Notes: generated from the sequence alone by a model not told the origin. Shown: positions 12,801-25,803, counted from the stretch's first letter. The stretch is DNA of 64,000 nt from Bimuria novae-zelandiae CBS 107.79 (GCA_010015655.1 ML976716.1:298426-362425), one strand, 5' to 3'. Program-made: numbers and translations.

Positions 12801-15290
12801 AAATAAATAACTCTATTCTTTATATTTATTAAGGATATTAAGAGGTGTGCTGTTCTCTTTATACTTGCGCTTTATAACCTAGTAGTTCCTACTAGCGTCT
12901 GCTAAGTTAATTTCGCGTTTATCGACTTCTAGTCGCGAGACTATATTATTAATAGTTCTCTTATCTACTATTATGCTTTATTAATGCGTAGGCTTTACTT
13001 ATAATGCATAGTTGCAGCGCTTAAAGGATAGCTCTTTCTTTTCCTAGTTAACTATAGGGTTATGCTTCCTTAACTAGGGTAATCCTAAAATCACGTCGTG
13101 ATTAGCTTCCTTAATAATGTTAAGGGTAATTAATTCCTAGTATCTATAGATCGTAAGGGTAGTCTCGACCTTGTACTCGATTGTTACTTTGCCGGGCATT
13201 AGCTATCTATTCGCGATATAAATAGCATAGGGTATAGTCTTCTTACGTTTGTAGAGTCCTGCTCTATTAAGTGCTTTTCTTAATATATAACTTTCCTGTA
13301 CTCTTAAGTCTAGCATAGCTTTTATTTATGTTCCTTTAAGCTATACTAGTAGCTTAATTAATGCCTAACTATTAGTGGCATTTACTTCCTTAAAGGCGTT
13401 TTCCCGCCTAAGCCTAGGTCTAAAAAAAGATATTTTCTTTTTGGCTGGCTTCGTGGGTTTAAGGCGTCCTTCGTTTTTCTTCTCCTAGGGCTACTGCTAG
13501 GCCTCTACTAGGAGAGCTTCACCGTCTTTTTCCTTTGTTACCGTTTTAATTCTAAGGGTCGTAGTCCCTTTTAGTATGCGATTAAACCTATACTTCCCTT
13601 TTTATTCTTTGTATTCCTTATAATTAGGGTGTAAGCATGTTTACTATTTGTCTAATACACATTTCTTATTAACTAGTAGTAATATTACTTAGTTTAGTGC
13701 CTAGTTAAGATGTAAAAAGTATCGTGTTTCGCGTTTATCCTAAAGGTAAACGTCGTAATGGGCGATAGGGTAGTTAAACCACTCCTATCTACATTATTAG
13801 TATGTTCGGGGAAAGTAGCTATATTCCTTAGCTTAGTAATAAATAGTATATTAATCTTCTCCGTAGAGGGTCTATCGTATAGTCTTATGCGTAGGATTGC
13901 GGTGGTCTAGGTTATACTATAGTTCGTAGTTCGGGCTTTCGTTTAGGTACTTCTTCTTAGGGTCTTCGTGGGCGTAGCGGTGGTCCGCCATTTCTCGTAC
14001 TACTTTACTAACTAGGTCGGGTTAGTAAGCATGGAAAAATGCTTCTGCGTAGTTTTATTGTTCTATCGCTGTAAACCCGAAGTCTCCTTCCCTTAGTTAG
14101 TGTTTTTCCAAGAAGTCAAAAACATTCGTCGTCTTACTGGTGACTGGTTTGCTCTAGCTAGGGTGAGGCGTAGGAGATCGAGGCATTGGTTCCTTCTCCT
14201 TTCCCTTTTCGTCCGAACCTTCGTATGCATCCTTGTAAAGTCGTAAATTAGGGGTCCTTAATTGCTCTAGTCCTTCGTCGTAGATATTAATTTGTTTAAT
14301 AGCGTTTACTACCTGCTATTCTTCGTCGGTGGTTTCTTCCTTGTCGACGGTTAGTACGTTTAACTGTCTAGTGATCTTATTCTTAGATCTGCAGTTCCTG
14401 GCTATGTGGCCTAGTTTACCACATGTAAAGCATTTACGCGTCTCGGTCCCCTGTCGTTAGGTTCTATCTAAGATACGTTAATTAGGCTTTCGAAAGCCTA
14501 TAGCCTTTCCTGTTCCCTTTTCTAGGTTGTTAAACTAAATATCTTCTATAGGTTAGGGTCCATAGTAGTTGCGTTGCTGGCGTCGAGGTGCTTTCGGTGG
14601 CGCTCTGTAGACTACAGGTGCCTATCGTCCGAAACTAGCGTTCCTTGGGTTCCTACGGAACTCTTCTTGCAAAGCAAACTATTCCCTATTAATATAAATA
14701 GTCTCTTTGTATAGTTCTTCTAAGGTCTCTATCTTTACACTACTACGCAGAAGTTCCTCGCGCATATTACGTTTAAGGCCTTATTTATATATTATCTTAA
14801 GAGATTTATCCTCCTAGTCGAGTTGCACTACGTACTTGCGGAACTTGACCGTATATTTAGCTATAAATTAGTATTAGCGAACTGTTTAGATTGCTTGTCT
14901 AGCGATAGCTATTTTATTAGCAATTCTAAATATTTATTAAAGGCATATTTTAAAGTTATTATAGTCTTTAATAATGTTAATTACATCGGCATGCTTGTTA
15001 ATATACTCCTTATTTTCGTTATTATGGTCCATGTCTAAGTACTTAACTAGGTAGGGACGGATCTATTCTTTAGCGCTTTCTTGTATATAGGTTACAGCAA
15101 AGATAACCTTCTTCTTATCTTTAAGGTCTTAATTCTAGTTGAAGAAATAGAGGTCTAGCTATAAGAGCCAGGTATCGAGAAGGGTATAATTACTATTATA
15201 TAAGTTAGGTTTGTGTGCCTTATTCTTGCCATCCCCTATAGGGGTGACATGGTTATCCAAAGCTATAGAAGAGATAGGGGTCCTATTAGT
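9900..15290 (-). pseudogene. Gypsy-1 gag-pol with C-terminal chromodomain, RIP-damaged
   Basis: Read on the minus strand: the gag knuckle C-x2-C-x4-H-x4-C (CFTCGKLGHIARNC) at 14391..14432; the reverse-transcriptase substrate motif D-L-Q-D-G-Y-Y near 12440 and active site Y-L-(D to E)-(D to N) at 12257..12268; an RNase H motif E-V-H-D-K-E-L-L-A-I near 11700; the integrase motif P-Q-T-D-G-Q-T-E-R-T near 10810, interrupted shortly after by the solo LTR at 10618..10782; and a chromodomain (F-E-V-E...L-V-K-W-K-G-Y-P) at about 9955..10075. The order and chromodomain mark a chromovirus. Limits approximate. Confidence 0.9.
10618..10782. mobile_element. Solo LTR inside the Gypsy-1 integrase
   Basis: 165 bp, TGTTAGCC...CACACA, with a 5-bp duplication, TTTTA, at 10613..10617 and 10783..10787. 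Removing the insert and one TTTTA rejoins the integrase reading P-Q-T-D-G-Q-T-E-R-T-N-Q-T-I-K-T-Y-L-R on the minus strand, which confirms the insertion. It contains CATGTGACC but has no coding potential. Confidence 0.85.
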
Positions 15291-15313
15291 ATTTATATTA
15301 AGAGTGTTTAAGA

Positions 15314-15748
15314 TATTAAGATCCTAAAGGGGTAGCTAGTCCCTAAGGGGCTAAGGTTAGTTCTCGGGCAGGAATACTAGAGTAGGATAGAAAAGGGTCG
15401 TAGTAATAGCTTACGCTTGTCACTAGGGCATTAGTATTAAAGGTAGGTATAATATAATTAAATTAATAAGGTTACTTATTCAGATCTAAACGATAGATTA
15501 ATAAACAGGTTAAACACGATAATAGAAGACTATCCTCGTGTCCCTATATACATGACTCGTCCCACGAATCCCAGGTGTCCCAAGAATCCCAAAGTCCCAT
15601 ATGCCAAGATACTTCTGGGACGCCCGATACTTCTGGGACGCGTGACATGGTCACGTGATCTGTGGCTGAGTCAGGAACCTTGGCTGGTCGCACGGATAAG
15701 TGGCCATGCCCCGCCTCGCGTCATGTTGGGTCTCAACGGATCCTAACA
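15314..15748 (-). repeat. 5' LTR of Gypsy-1
   Basis: 435 bp, exactly the length of the left LTR. Its first dinucleotide has become TA. It contains TCACGTGA at 15651..15658 and is followed by the CGTGC target duplication. Confidence 0.95.
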
Positions 15749-15753
15749 CGTGC

Positions 15754-18700
15754 TATTAATTCTAATAATAAAATAAAAGAAGCTTAATCCTTATTATAGT
15801 TACTTAGTTACTAACTTAAGAAGACTAAACTCTTTAAAAATAAAATGATTATTTTTAATACTACCGTAATCCTCCTTAGCTGGCTTATTAAGAAGTTTAG
15901 TCCTTTTAAAGCTTATAAAGTAAGTTCTAGACCTTTTTTTATACTTTCTTTACTTTTTCCTACCTTCTAACTTGCCTTCTTACTTTTTTAACTTCTTTTT
16001 TAGTTTTTTATTAGCCTAGGTGTACGCACTCGCTAACTTTATAAGCTTAGCTTTTAGAGCTTAGTTTTATTATACACGATAATTAAGCGTTAGTATATTA
16101 ATTATATTATTTATAAACGCGTTTATTAGTAGGTGCTAGCGGGCAAGATGGTATTCTACGAAAAGTGCTATACCTATAAGCTTATTAGCTATACTAGACA
16201 AGTATGCTTTAGTCTAACTTATTTTAAATAATTTTAAGGTATACTTTACTAACTTCTTTTCCTACTTAGATTCAGCCTGCCCTTAATAAATTTAGTTATA
16301 AAAAGTTTACTAATATTATAGTTATTAGTGTAGCCTATCTTATAAATAAGATTTTAAAAAATAGCTAAAAGTAAAAGGCCTTATTTACTAACCTTAACGC
16401 GTACTATTTTACTTATAAGATTATTATAATTAATTACTATACCTCCTTTAGGAGTATGACTACTACTACTTTAGGCCTTATTACTTTTTTTAAGGCCGTT
16501 TAGCTCTTAGAGGGTATTACTATTATAGTTAAGAAAACTTTTAATCTTCTTTAACTTTATACTACTAATTTTAAAGTATTTTATTAAGAGTATAAGAACC
16601 CTTTTATAAGTTCCTTTTAAATACTAAAGCTATCATTTAAGACTAATATCGTGTAGCTCTTTAGCAAGTTTATAGTAGTAGATAAGGGTATTATAATAGA
16701 TAGTTTTTAGGTAATAGATAATGTCCTCGCGAGAGCTAATATACTACTTAAGTCTACTAGGGCTTACGCTAGTAGCTTTAGGCTATTATAATTAAAAAGC
16801 GCTTAAGTAAGGATAATAATGGCTTTCTTAATCATAGTAATATGATATATAGTAAAGAGGAAGACCTAAATATTATTAAGAAAGATTTTATTATTTCTTT
16901 CATAGCTAAAGATACTTCTCTCGTCTATTTCCTTTTTCTTTTTTCTTTTTAGAGGCGTTTACTTTTAGTACTAATTTTTTTAATAGTTAAAGTAGGCTAG
17001 AGTGGGGTTTATATAAAACGCTATTTTTAAAAAGTTAAATATATATTATTATTCTAATCCTTAGATAAATTCTGCTCCTTTTCTAATAAGCTTTATAGGG
17101 GGGCTTACTATACTAAAGAAGTCTTATATAAATTTTTATTAAAAGTTCGCGAAGTCTATAAAGCTCTAAACTCCTTTTACTAAAATTAGTAGCTCTTACT
17201 TAGACTTTATCTAGGTTTATACTTACGTCCTTATTAACTTCTATAATAAATTTAAGGTATTTAGTGTTTTTAACGCAGAACTTAGATCTCTTAATATTTA
17301 AATTTAATTTTATAGCTCTTAACTTTTAAATTATAGTACGTACTTTCTCTTCCCGATCTTTTTAGCTACTACTAGAGAAGATAAGAACGTTATCTATATA
17401 TACTAAGTAGTAGTTATTAAGGTACTCCCTTATTACCTAATTAATATATTATTAAAACGTACTTAGAGCGTTAGCTAGGCTAAAAGAAACTACTAGCTAC
17501 TTATAAAGACTAAATTAGGTTCTAAACGCTGTATTTTATTTCTTGCATTTTATTATCTAAAGCTTATAAAAGGATTAGATTATATTAAGTTTACTAAACT
17601 ATTTAGCCTTTATAAGGTACTAAAAGGTCTTACTAATTAATAATAAAGGGTACTAATCCTTCCTTAAAATAGCGTTTAAGGCTTAATAATTAACGTAGAA
17701 GCGTAGTATTCGACTAAATTTCTTAGTAAATAATACTATGATAGTAGCGCTAGACTTAATTACTTAAATAAAACCTTTATTTAAATATTTAGTGAGCTCT
17801 TTTTAAAGAATAAGCTACTCTTTACGAGACATATTAAATAAAGGACTATAGGGGATCTCTAGGGTCTCGCTATCTTTTTTCACGAGAGGGATAAAAAGAT
17901 TCACTCTAGGTCTATAGTACAGGGAGAGCTTGTTAGCTTGTTCCCTATAGAAAATACGCTATAAGTCCTTAAAAGCTTTAGGTTGTAGCTCTTATTGGTT
18001 TACTTTTAGCTTATAAGTTAACGCCTTTTATATATTCTTTATTAATATAAAAAATACCCTAGCCCTGTTTTATAGGCGTTAATTACGCTAATCTAAGGCT
18101 ATAAAAGCCATAGCTAATACCTTTTAAAGCCTTATTAATAGTTTTTTTACTTTTTTAATTACGGATGCGAGTGCCTAAACTTCTAGTTTAAATTAATTTC
18201 TTTACTAGTGCTAGTTTAACTCTTTTTTTTTATATTAGGATAGGAATTAGATTATATAACTCGTTATTAAGTAAGATATATAACTATATTAGTTTTATAT
18301 AGCTATTAATATTTGTTTTTAATCAAACTACTTTGCGTATAAAGAGTTGCATGCCTCTAATACTAATAACGTTTTATAAATAGGGTAGGTTTTTACGCTG
18401 TTGGTAGGCTTTTATTATAAATTTTTTAATATAAATTAAAAGGTTAAATAACCTAAATTTATTATTATTAATATAAACATAATATTATTAATAAGCTAGT
18501 ATACTATTACTAGTATTAAGTCTAGCTATAGCTTTTAAAAGCTATTAAAATTTATTTTTTGCCCTTTTTCCTACTTCTACCTCCTATCGACGACTATTAC
18601 TAAGAGAATCTAGTTTACTAAATTAATAAGGACTATATTAAACTCATTATTAAAGGATCTTTTAGTAGTAGGTACAGTAGCGTAAACTTATGCTAGCTTT

Positions 18701-19640
18701 ATTATAGGTAAAAGTTTACACTACTTTACACGGTATCCTATATCTCTATAATAAAAATAAGAACTATTCTTATTATAGGTTTGTATTACCTTGCGCAAGA
18801 TCTACACAGCTCGTTTTTAGGTGTTACTAGACCTATGTCCTATAGCTCTATCTACTACTTAGTATCTTATATTTTAGCTTTGTTAGCTAGATATCCTTTT
18901 AGGATTAGCTTAAGTAAGTTTTTAATCTATCTTATCTAGCGTCCCGCTCTTAGTAGAGAACTTTAGTAATAATATTTTATTTAAAAAAGTTTTCTTTAAC
19001 CTTATTAACTTTATTTTAGACCACTTATAGATCCTAATTATTACTTATATCCACTATAACTATTTAGTTTTATAAGTTATTATAAAGGCTTTAAAAGTAT
19101 AGGTTCTTTAAAATTTCTTAATTACACTCCTTAGCTTCTATAGCATAGTTATTAAAGTTAAGATTAAAGTTATAAAGCTTCTAGTTTGCTTACTATATTA
19201 TAGGTAAATAGTTACGCGCGATTTCTTTAGCTAGTTAATTATAAAAGTTATAGTCTAATAACTCTTAGAGGTTAGCTTTAGTGTATTTTAGGTAGTAGTC
19301 TAGGTACGTAATTCTCACTATCGCTACACGTTTTATTAATTAACTAATAATATATTTAGGTATATTTTTAAGATATTTCCTATCCTCTAGGAGTTTATAT
19401 TATATTACTATTTTAAAATAGTTGTAATCTTATTATGTACTATTAAAGTAAGCTAAATTAAAATATTTAGGATTGTAGCTTCTTCCTTAGTTTAAAATAA
19501 GCTCTACTATCAATCTCTTTAGTAGTTTTATTTATTAGTCTACTTTTAATAGCTAATTTGTACCTCTTATTTTTTAAAAGTATTCTTATATTACTAGGGA
19601 TTCTTGGCGCTCTTTTACTATTTTTTTTAGTTAGTCTTCT
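15754..19640 (-). pseudogene. Gypsy-3 pol remnant
   Basis: Very TA-rich and without long ORFs. On the minus strand the reverse-transcriptase active site is still legible as V-Y-I-D-(D to N)-V-L-I-F-S, with Y-I-D-N at 17389..17400, followed by a K-Y-L-G-F-like stretch. Upstream on the minus strand (18600..19640) should be the protease and gag end, interrupted at 19640 by Gypsy-2. Integrase would lie at 15754..16800 but is too decayed to delimit. Confidence 0.75.
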
Positions 19641-19786
19641 TGTTATGAGGCTCTCACACCTTGTTCCGATCCGGGTTAGGGCGGTAAGGTATCGTGGTGC
19701 TTCACGGATTATTTAGTAGTACAAGTTGATGCGACACTTAGCGCGAGGCTAGACAATCTAATCTTATAACGAAGTAAGATAACTAT
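19641..19786 (-). repeat. 3' LTR of Gypsy-2, first part (split)
   Basis: The first 146 bp, TGTTATGAGGCTCTCACACC onward. It matches the start of the intact LTR at 31682 and stops at the ACTAT target duplication of the inserted Copia composite. Confidence 0.93.
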
Positions 19787-19848
19787 TGTCGCGGAGCAAA
19801 AGGCTAACCTTCTGCTCCCGTTGGAGTAGAATATTCTTAACCGTCACA
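19787..19848 (-). repeat. 62-bp short LTR, left copy
   Basis: TGTCGCGG...CGTCACA on the plus strand, identical in length to 21354..21415. A run of C (a polypurine tract on the minus strand) follows it at about 19850..19857, as expected for the 3' LTR of a minus-strand element. Confidence 0.7.
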
Positions 19849-20192
19849 CACCCCCCCAGATCGTAGCGTAGCGAAGAGATGGAAGCTTTTCAAGGTTTCT
19901 CATACATATTGGCCGCAGCGCAACATGCCCTGTATATTCTGCTCCAGTCTCTCCCGCTCGCCCTCTACGTCTGTGGCCCTTCTTGCAACTGACTCTTTAG
20001 CCATCTGGCACTATAGCCATCTAGCGCTAGCATTTGCATTGCTAGCCTAGTGCTCTCTGGCGCAGTGCTCTTTGGTGCAGTGTGCTCTTGGCTATTTGTG
20101 TGGTGTGCACGTGCTCGCTTGTGGTACCCCACCCGAGTGGGAATCCGTCACTTGAGTGCTTGCGCAGGCTTCAGCGATTCCGGGCTCATAAC

Positions 20193-20356
20193 TATAGCGG
20201 TTGTTGCTGCAAAGCGAAAGTCGGGAAAAACACTAATTTGATTGTATGTGTGTAGTAGCTAAGATATATACTGCTAGGTAGGCTAGGCAGCAGTAAATGA
20301 GTGTAGGCAGCAATGAGCTAGCATAGGCAATAATAAACAATCCGAATACCGTTACA
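20193..20356 (-). repeat. 164-bp Copia LTR, inverted copy
   Basis: Reverse complement of 25355..25518 and of the same length. On the minus strand it begins TGTAACGG and ends CCGCTATA, followed directly by GTTATGAGCCCGG (20192..20180), the putative half-tRNA primer site. Confidence 0.85.
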
Positions 20357-21340
20357 CTTGTTGTTGTATCCTTAGGGTCGGTTGGGAGCGTCGGGGTTTA
20401 TCAACCAGTACTTAGACTATAAGTGTCTCTTGCCACAGAGGCATATACCGCTTTAAGAAGGTTTATTACTTTATAGTGTTATTAGCTTTACTATCTCTAG
20501 CTCTACCGCGTGTGCACTAAAGCCTGTACTAATTAGGCGTGTACGCTTTAGGTATGCTAAAAACTTGGTAACGTAGTCTTCTACTAATAGGACTTTTATA
20601 CTAAGCCTCTCTTTTTAGATCAGGTCTCGCAGACCTGCCGTTCCGTATTCGGGGTTAATTATCTTATAGGTAACTAGGAAGTCCTCCTGCGCACGGGTAT
20701 CCTTAGTCTCTAAAAGCTTAATAGCCTTACACTAGCTAGTAACCTTAATCTAATGTCAAAGCCATTCTTTAACCTTTCTACCCTTTGGCGGTATCTAAAG
20801 ATCCTTATATTTTACTATTAAATCGCGACGACGCGTCGCATCCAATAGTGCGAGATATTTCTTAAGGGTTGTAAGTTGTTAGTGCGGCGTATCCTTATCC
20901 TTAATTAGGTATATGTAATGCGCTACTATTATCTTACTAATCTTAAAGTTAAAGTCTGCTAGAGCCTTAAGCTAACGCTTATACTTTAGATTCTTCTTCT
21001 CTTATCGCTCGTACGCCTAACGATAGTCGGCTCGCTACTTAGTGTTTAAGCTAGTAAATAATATAGCTTGTTAATTATAGTTGCTTAGCTAAGGCTCCGT
21101 TGGCTCCTCTAGCTAGGGTAGTTAGTCTACTGCAATATCTAGATTAACGTATTTTTAGAGTTAGTTCTTTTGTGCCGTATCCTTGCGGATAAACAGCTAT
21201 TTATACTAATCCTCTAATTAGCTAAGGACAATCGTCACCCAAGTAACTATTAGGTCTAACTCAATTATTATCGTGCTCGTAGGTGCTCTACTCTATGTGT
21301 GAGTATATAATAAGTCAGGTAAGTGAGATCCTATCGTAAT
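20357..21340 (-). pseudogene. Copia gag remnant, inverted relative to pol
   Basis: On the minus strand the sequence reads like a fungal Copia gag. A stretch reading D-A-T-R-R-R-D-L-I-V-K-Y-K-D-L lies near 20800, then a K-E-W-L motif, T-R-A-Q-E-D-F-L, and R-T-R-L-I-S-T-G-F-S near 20530. Several TAG/TAA codons interrupt it. It ends at the inverted 164-bp LTR rather than at pol. Family assignment is by pattern memory only. Confidence 0.65.
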
Positions 21341-21353
21341 CCGGGCTCATAAC

Positions 21354-21415
21354 TATCGCGGAGCAAAAGGCTAACCTTCTGCTCCCGTTGGAGTAGAATA
21401 TTCTTAACCATCACA
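21354..21415 (-). repeat. 62-bp short LTR, right copy
   Basis: Matches 19787..19848 except for a few transitions (TG to TA at its first dinucleotide). On the minus strand it is followed without a gap by the primer-site-like GTTATGAGCCCGG (21353..21341). Confidence 0.7.
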
Positions 21416-24400
21416 ATAAGGAAGCTGGTAAGAAAGTGGCTGCAGCCTTTGCCAAGAATCCGAGCTTAAAAGCGAGGGTAGAGAAAGCCATACAGGACTA
21501 GAAGGCAACTTAGTTAAACTCTAAGCCTATAGTTACTATTAATAATGGCAAGCCTCCTTCCAATCCATTAACCTACACCGTATAATATATAGTATCTAAT
21601 GCTATTATAGTTAACAAGCACGACGAGCACAACGAGCGCGATAAACGTAATAAGGATCTAATACTTAATAATAGTGTTAAACCTACTAAGGAGTTAGTAG
21701 CTCTATTAACGCTTAACGATATTAGTAGCTACGACTTATTAAGTAACTAATTTATACTTGATCCTGGTTTGAACACTTACATTGTTAACACTAAGTCCTG
21801 GCCTAGATAGACGAGAGAGTATAAGGCTAGTGCTAACGACTTTATAGGAGCAGGAATAGGCCGTATTAAGATTACTATATAGGGTAGCATGAAGCTGACC
21901 GTGAAAATACTAAGAGAACTATTACCTATTGTCTTAACACACGTTGCCTTAGTTAAAGGCTTCTTAACGAGCCTTATAGGCTTAGCACGCTGTCGCTCGA
22001 GTTAGATCTACTTTAACTTAGGACAAGATTTGCTATACAAAGTTAGCAAGAAAACTATTATTACACAACTAGAGTATAATAATAGCTACTAGCTAGTTAA
22101 CGCTAATGCTAGCTATTGCCTAGACATACGCCTATTATTATCCTTTAGCACTACCTACCGACCTTTAAAGGACCCTTAACATAATTATATAGTTAACTAC
22201 AAGATAGCGCACAGCACCTGGGGTTATCCTAGTAAAAAGGCAATTAAGAAGCTAGTTAACTATGTAGAAGGCTTACGAGTAGAAAGTAAAGATAGCGACT
22301 TCTGTAGCGTATGTATTAAATTGAAACTTACAAAGCAAGTCTCTAGAAGATAGCAGGAGGACTTTACACCTAGGAAGTTCTATTACGTTACTATAGACTT
22401 TATATAGCTACTACCTCGAGAGGCAGACCCTTGTCTTAATAGTGACTAAATTATAGGTTACATGGTAGACTAGTATAGTAAGTGGTATAAAGTTAACTGC
22501 TTTCTATAGCGTATAAAGGCATTCCTAAGCCGCTAGCTTGTTTAAAAAGTTCGCAAGATATAGCGTATTTTTAATAGCGACGTTACTATAATTAAGACTA
22601 ATAACAACTAAGGATATAGAGTTACACTAAACGTGTTGGAGGAGCTCTGCGCTAAGCTAGGGATCTAATACAAGCCACGGGCAGACTACGTAGACGAACA
22701 AAACGGCCTTGCAGAGCAAGTAGGCAAGATTATTATTATTCAAGCTCGAGTTATGAGGCTTAAAGGAAACCTGCTAAAGTCATTATTAAATAAGCTATTT
22801 CGAATAGCAGCATACATACTGAATTGCACACTAACTAAAGCGCTAGGCTAGAAGACTCTATATAAGGTTATGTGGGGATTAAAGCTAAAGGTAAACCACT
22901 TACGTCCTATAGGCTGTCAAGCATACGTCTAAAATCTGTCTATTAAAAGAGGCGACAAGCTAGAATCTAGAGCTCTTATAAGACACCTTATAGGCTATAA
23001 TTTAATAAATATCTTCAGGATCTAGCTGCCCACAAAGGATAGAGTAATTTAAGCGAGAGACGTCATTTTCGAGCCAACGCGATTTTACAAAGGGCCAGAA
23101 GGCTACGCAGCTAAGTTAGTTATTAAAGAAGTTATAGAGCTACTTACTTTCCTAGAAGAAGCTAAATCTGACAATATCGCTATTAAAGAGCTTATGACGC
23201 TTAGATAAAGCCATATAATACCTGCAGCGGCAGCTCAGGCCAGCCAGTAGTAGGTAGGGGGTAAGAGCAGAAGTGACGAGAACGATAAAGTTAATAAGGA
23301 CGTAGAGGACCTATTTATAAGAGGTGGGCTGCTTACACCTACGTTACCTAAGCCTTACGTAAGCCGGCAATGGAATAACAATACTCCGGCCAACGTTCTC
23401 CCAACAGAACAAGATCTAGAGACAACACTACAAGAGCTCTCTGTAACATAAATTCTTAGTTATATACCTAATTACTATAACAACAACGCGCCAAGGCGTA
23501 GAAATCCCGAAATTAATAAATTAAACATACGTATAAGCTCGCGCCACCGATAATAGCGCATAGACAACCTTACTAGTGTAACTAGATACTAGACGCACGC
23601 AATTTCCTATAGAATACGCATTAATAACTACCTACACGCATTTATAATAGCGCTAAAGCCACAGCCTGTAATTAAGATCTATTAGTTACAAGTTCCACCT
23701 CCACCAAGGACCTAGAGAGACCTAGAGACTTATCTATATAGAGCCGAGTTTTAACAAGCTAGTTAAGAAGAATACTAAAGTATTTAGAGTAAAGGATGCT
23801 TTGCTAGGACTGTAAAGATAATAGTAAATATTAATACTAAGGTCTTACCACTTATGTAGGTATTTACCTATAAATTTAATAAGGACGGTTTTCTTTCACG
23901 ATTTAAGGCACGATTAGTGATTAGAGGTAATCTCTAGCAGCCGTATAGAGACACCTACGCCGCCATACTCGCGGCACGCACCTTTAGAGTAATTACTACT
24001 ATTGCTAATTACTTTAGGCTAGAGCTAATTTAGTACAACGTACTAATAGCTTTTCTTAACGCCCTACTTAATCGTCTACTCTACGCGCAGACGCTAGACG
24101 GATTTTAAGAAAATAGAGAACTACTCTAGATACTCCGCGCTCTCTATAGATTAAAGAAGTTATCGCTACTATAGTACAAGGAGCTCCATAGGACGCTATA
24201 GTTACTAGGGATAAAGCCTGTGCCAGGCTTTTCATGTGTATACACGAATAAGTGGCTTATACTATTCGTCTACGTTAACAATATTATTATGGCCTTTCAC
24301 CCACATAATACCGAGCTCTACTAGCAGTTCGAGTAGAAGCTTAGCAAGTGCTATTAACTAAAGCGACTTAGTCTACTTAAGTGGCTTTTAGGCATACGCG

Positions 24401-25354
24401 TTATCCGAGACATTACCGCCCGTAAACTCTAGCTACTTTAAGATGCCTACATTAATAAAGTAGCCGCAAAGTATAGCATAACGTCTACTAGCCACTATAC
24501 AGAAGTACCTATGATAGTTAACTACCTTAAGCTATCTACAGAGGATCCTAATATAGCTTATATAAAGCTCTACTAGGAGCTTGTTAGCTATCTTGCGTTC
24601 CTAACGTAGTTTACTTAACCAGACCTCGCACGTACACATGTGATACACGCTTTACATCTTACTAACCTTAGACAAGCTTACGTGGACTCTATACGCAAAG
24701 TATGGCGTTACGTCTTAAAGATAAAGTACTACGCGCTTAAAGCTTGCATAGAGTAAGAGATTTAAGAGTTTATAACTATAGAAGAAGATTATTGCGATCT
24801 TATATTCTTTAGAGCATCTAATACTACTTTTATAGATAACTTAGAGACTCGCTATAGCTCTTAAGGATATATTTTTTAGTTATTTAGGATAACTATTAAC
24901 TAGAAGTCTACCCTGCAGCGTATAGTTACTAAATTAACTACTAAGGCAGAGCTACTCGCGCTCTCCCTTACAGGCTTAGAAATAGAGAAGTAGCTACGCC
25001 TATTTAAGGGCCTCTTACTAACGCTTTATACTACTCTAACTATCTTATGTAACAATCAGCAGACGGTTAGGATTGTTATAAAAGAATAAGATAAACTAGT
25101 AACTAAGCTTAAGCATGTCGATATACACTAGAGCTAGATCCGCCAGGAAGTAGAGCAGGGACAACTCTACGTATAATGGCAATCTACTAATAGGATGCCT
25201 GCTGACGGCATGACCAAGATGCTACCACGTTAAAAGCACGCAGAGTTTGTGAGGTAGCTATACCTTATAAATCTATACTCTCGACTTTAAGGCACAGTAG
25301 ATATGTAGGAGAGATCATCCTTACGTTGTTAACTAACTACAGGATAAGGGAGTG
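21416..25354 (+). pseudogene. Copia-2 pol, RIP-damaged
   Basis: Plus-strand Copia pol without an intact frame. Integrase is seen as a V-T-I-D-F-I-type motif near 22385. The reverse-transcriptase active site reads Y-V-(D to N)-(D to N) at 24271..24282. RNase H is visible near 24830..25000 (F-I-D-N-L-E-T-R-Y-S-S, then T-K-A-E-L-L-A-L-S). A purine-rich GGATAAGGGAGTG lies before the 3' LTR. Confidence 0.85.
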
Positions 25355-25518
25355 TGTAACGGTATTTGGATTATTTATTATTGCCTATGCTAGCTTATTA
25401 CTACCTACACTTATTTACTGCTGCCTAGCCTACCTAGCAGTATATATCTTAGCTACTACACACATATAATCAAATTAGTGTTTTTCCCGACTTTCGCTTT
25501 GCAGCAACAACCGCTATA
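25355..25518 (+). repeat. 164-bp Copia LTR, 3' copy
   Basis: TGTAACGGTATTTGG...CCGCTATA. It ends at the ACTAT duplication, after which the Gypsy-2 LTR resumes. Confidence 0.88.
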
Positions 25519-25523
25519 ACTAT

Positions 25524-25803
25524 TAGTCTGTATAGGAAAACGTACTCGCATAGAAGATATGTAAGTTAACTATAAGGAGTATAACAAAGGAAACCATCCT
25601 GTATATATATCCGCGTGCTTAGTTACTTAGTACTACTAATTAACTAAGTAGTTACGTGCCTTGCTTTGTTGCTTAGTACCACTAATTAACTAAGTAGTTA
25701 CGTGACCTTAAGGTTAGCTCTTTAGCGCACTTATTAACCCGTTCCTTAGTCACTTGTCCTTATAAGCGCCTATTCCCCCATTATCCTGTTCTAGTTCGTA
25801 ACA
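25524..25803 (-). repeat. 3' LTR of Gypsy-2, second part
   Basis: 280 bp that continue the interrupted LTR and end ...TTCGTAACA. They include both units of the 46-bp tandem repeat seen in the intact right LTR. Confidence 0.93.

Larger units (their letters stand above)
8771..15748 (-). mobile_element. Gypsy-1, complete chromovirus (Ty3/Gypsy)
   Basis: A 6978-bp element with two 435-bp LTRs and an exact 5-bp target duplication, CGTGC (8766..8770 and 15749..15753). The coding sense is minus: the polypurine tract (TCCCCTCCTCT on the plus strand, near 9210) abuts the left, 3' LTR. On the minus strand the order is gag with a perfect CCHC knuckle, reverse transcriptase, RNase H, integrase, chromodomain. 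Between the chromodomain and the polypurine tract is a plus-strand Cys-rich ORF. The element is broken by RIP stops and by a 165-bp solo LTR in its integrase. Confidence 0.96.
19787..25518. mobile_element. Copia-2, rearranged composite in the Gypsy-2 LTR
   Basis: The whole 5732-bp block is flanked by ACTAT (19782..19786 and 25519..25523), so it behaves as one insertion. Inside, the order is abnormal: a 62-bp short LTR (minus) at 19787..19848; a leader of about 330 bp; a 13-bp primer-binding-site-like sequence and a 164-bp LTR (minus) at 20193..20356; gag on the minus strand; a second binding site and second 62-bp LTR (minus) at 21354..21415; pol on the plus strand; and a 164-bp LTR (plus) at 25355..25518. 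gag and pol therefore point in opposite directions. Both LTR types end next to GTTATGAGCCCGG, which fits priming by the anticodon part of initiator tRNA-Met as in Copia. Confidence 0.8.

Noticed and set aside
20050..20241. 63-codon ORF
   Set aside because: It spans the leader and inverted LTR of the Copia composite.
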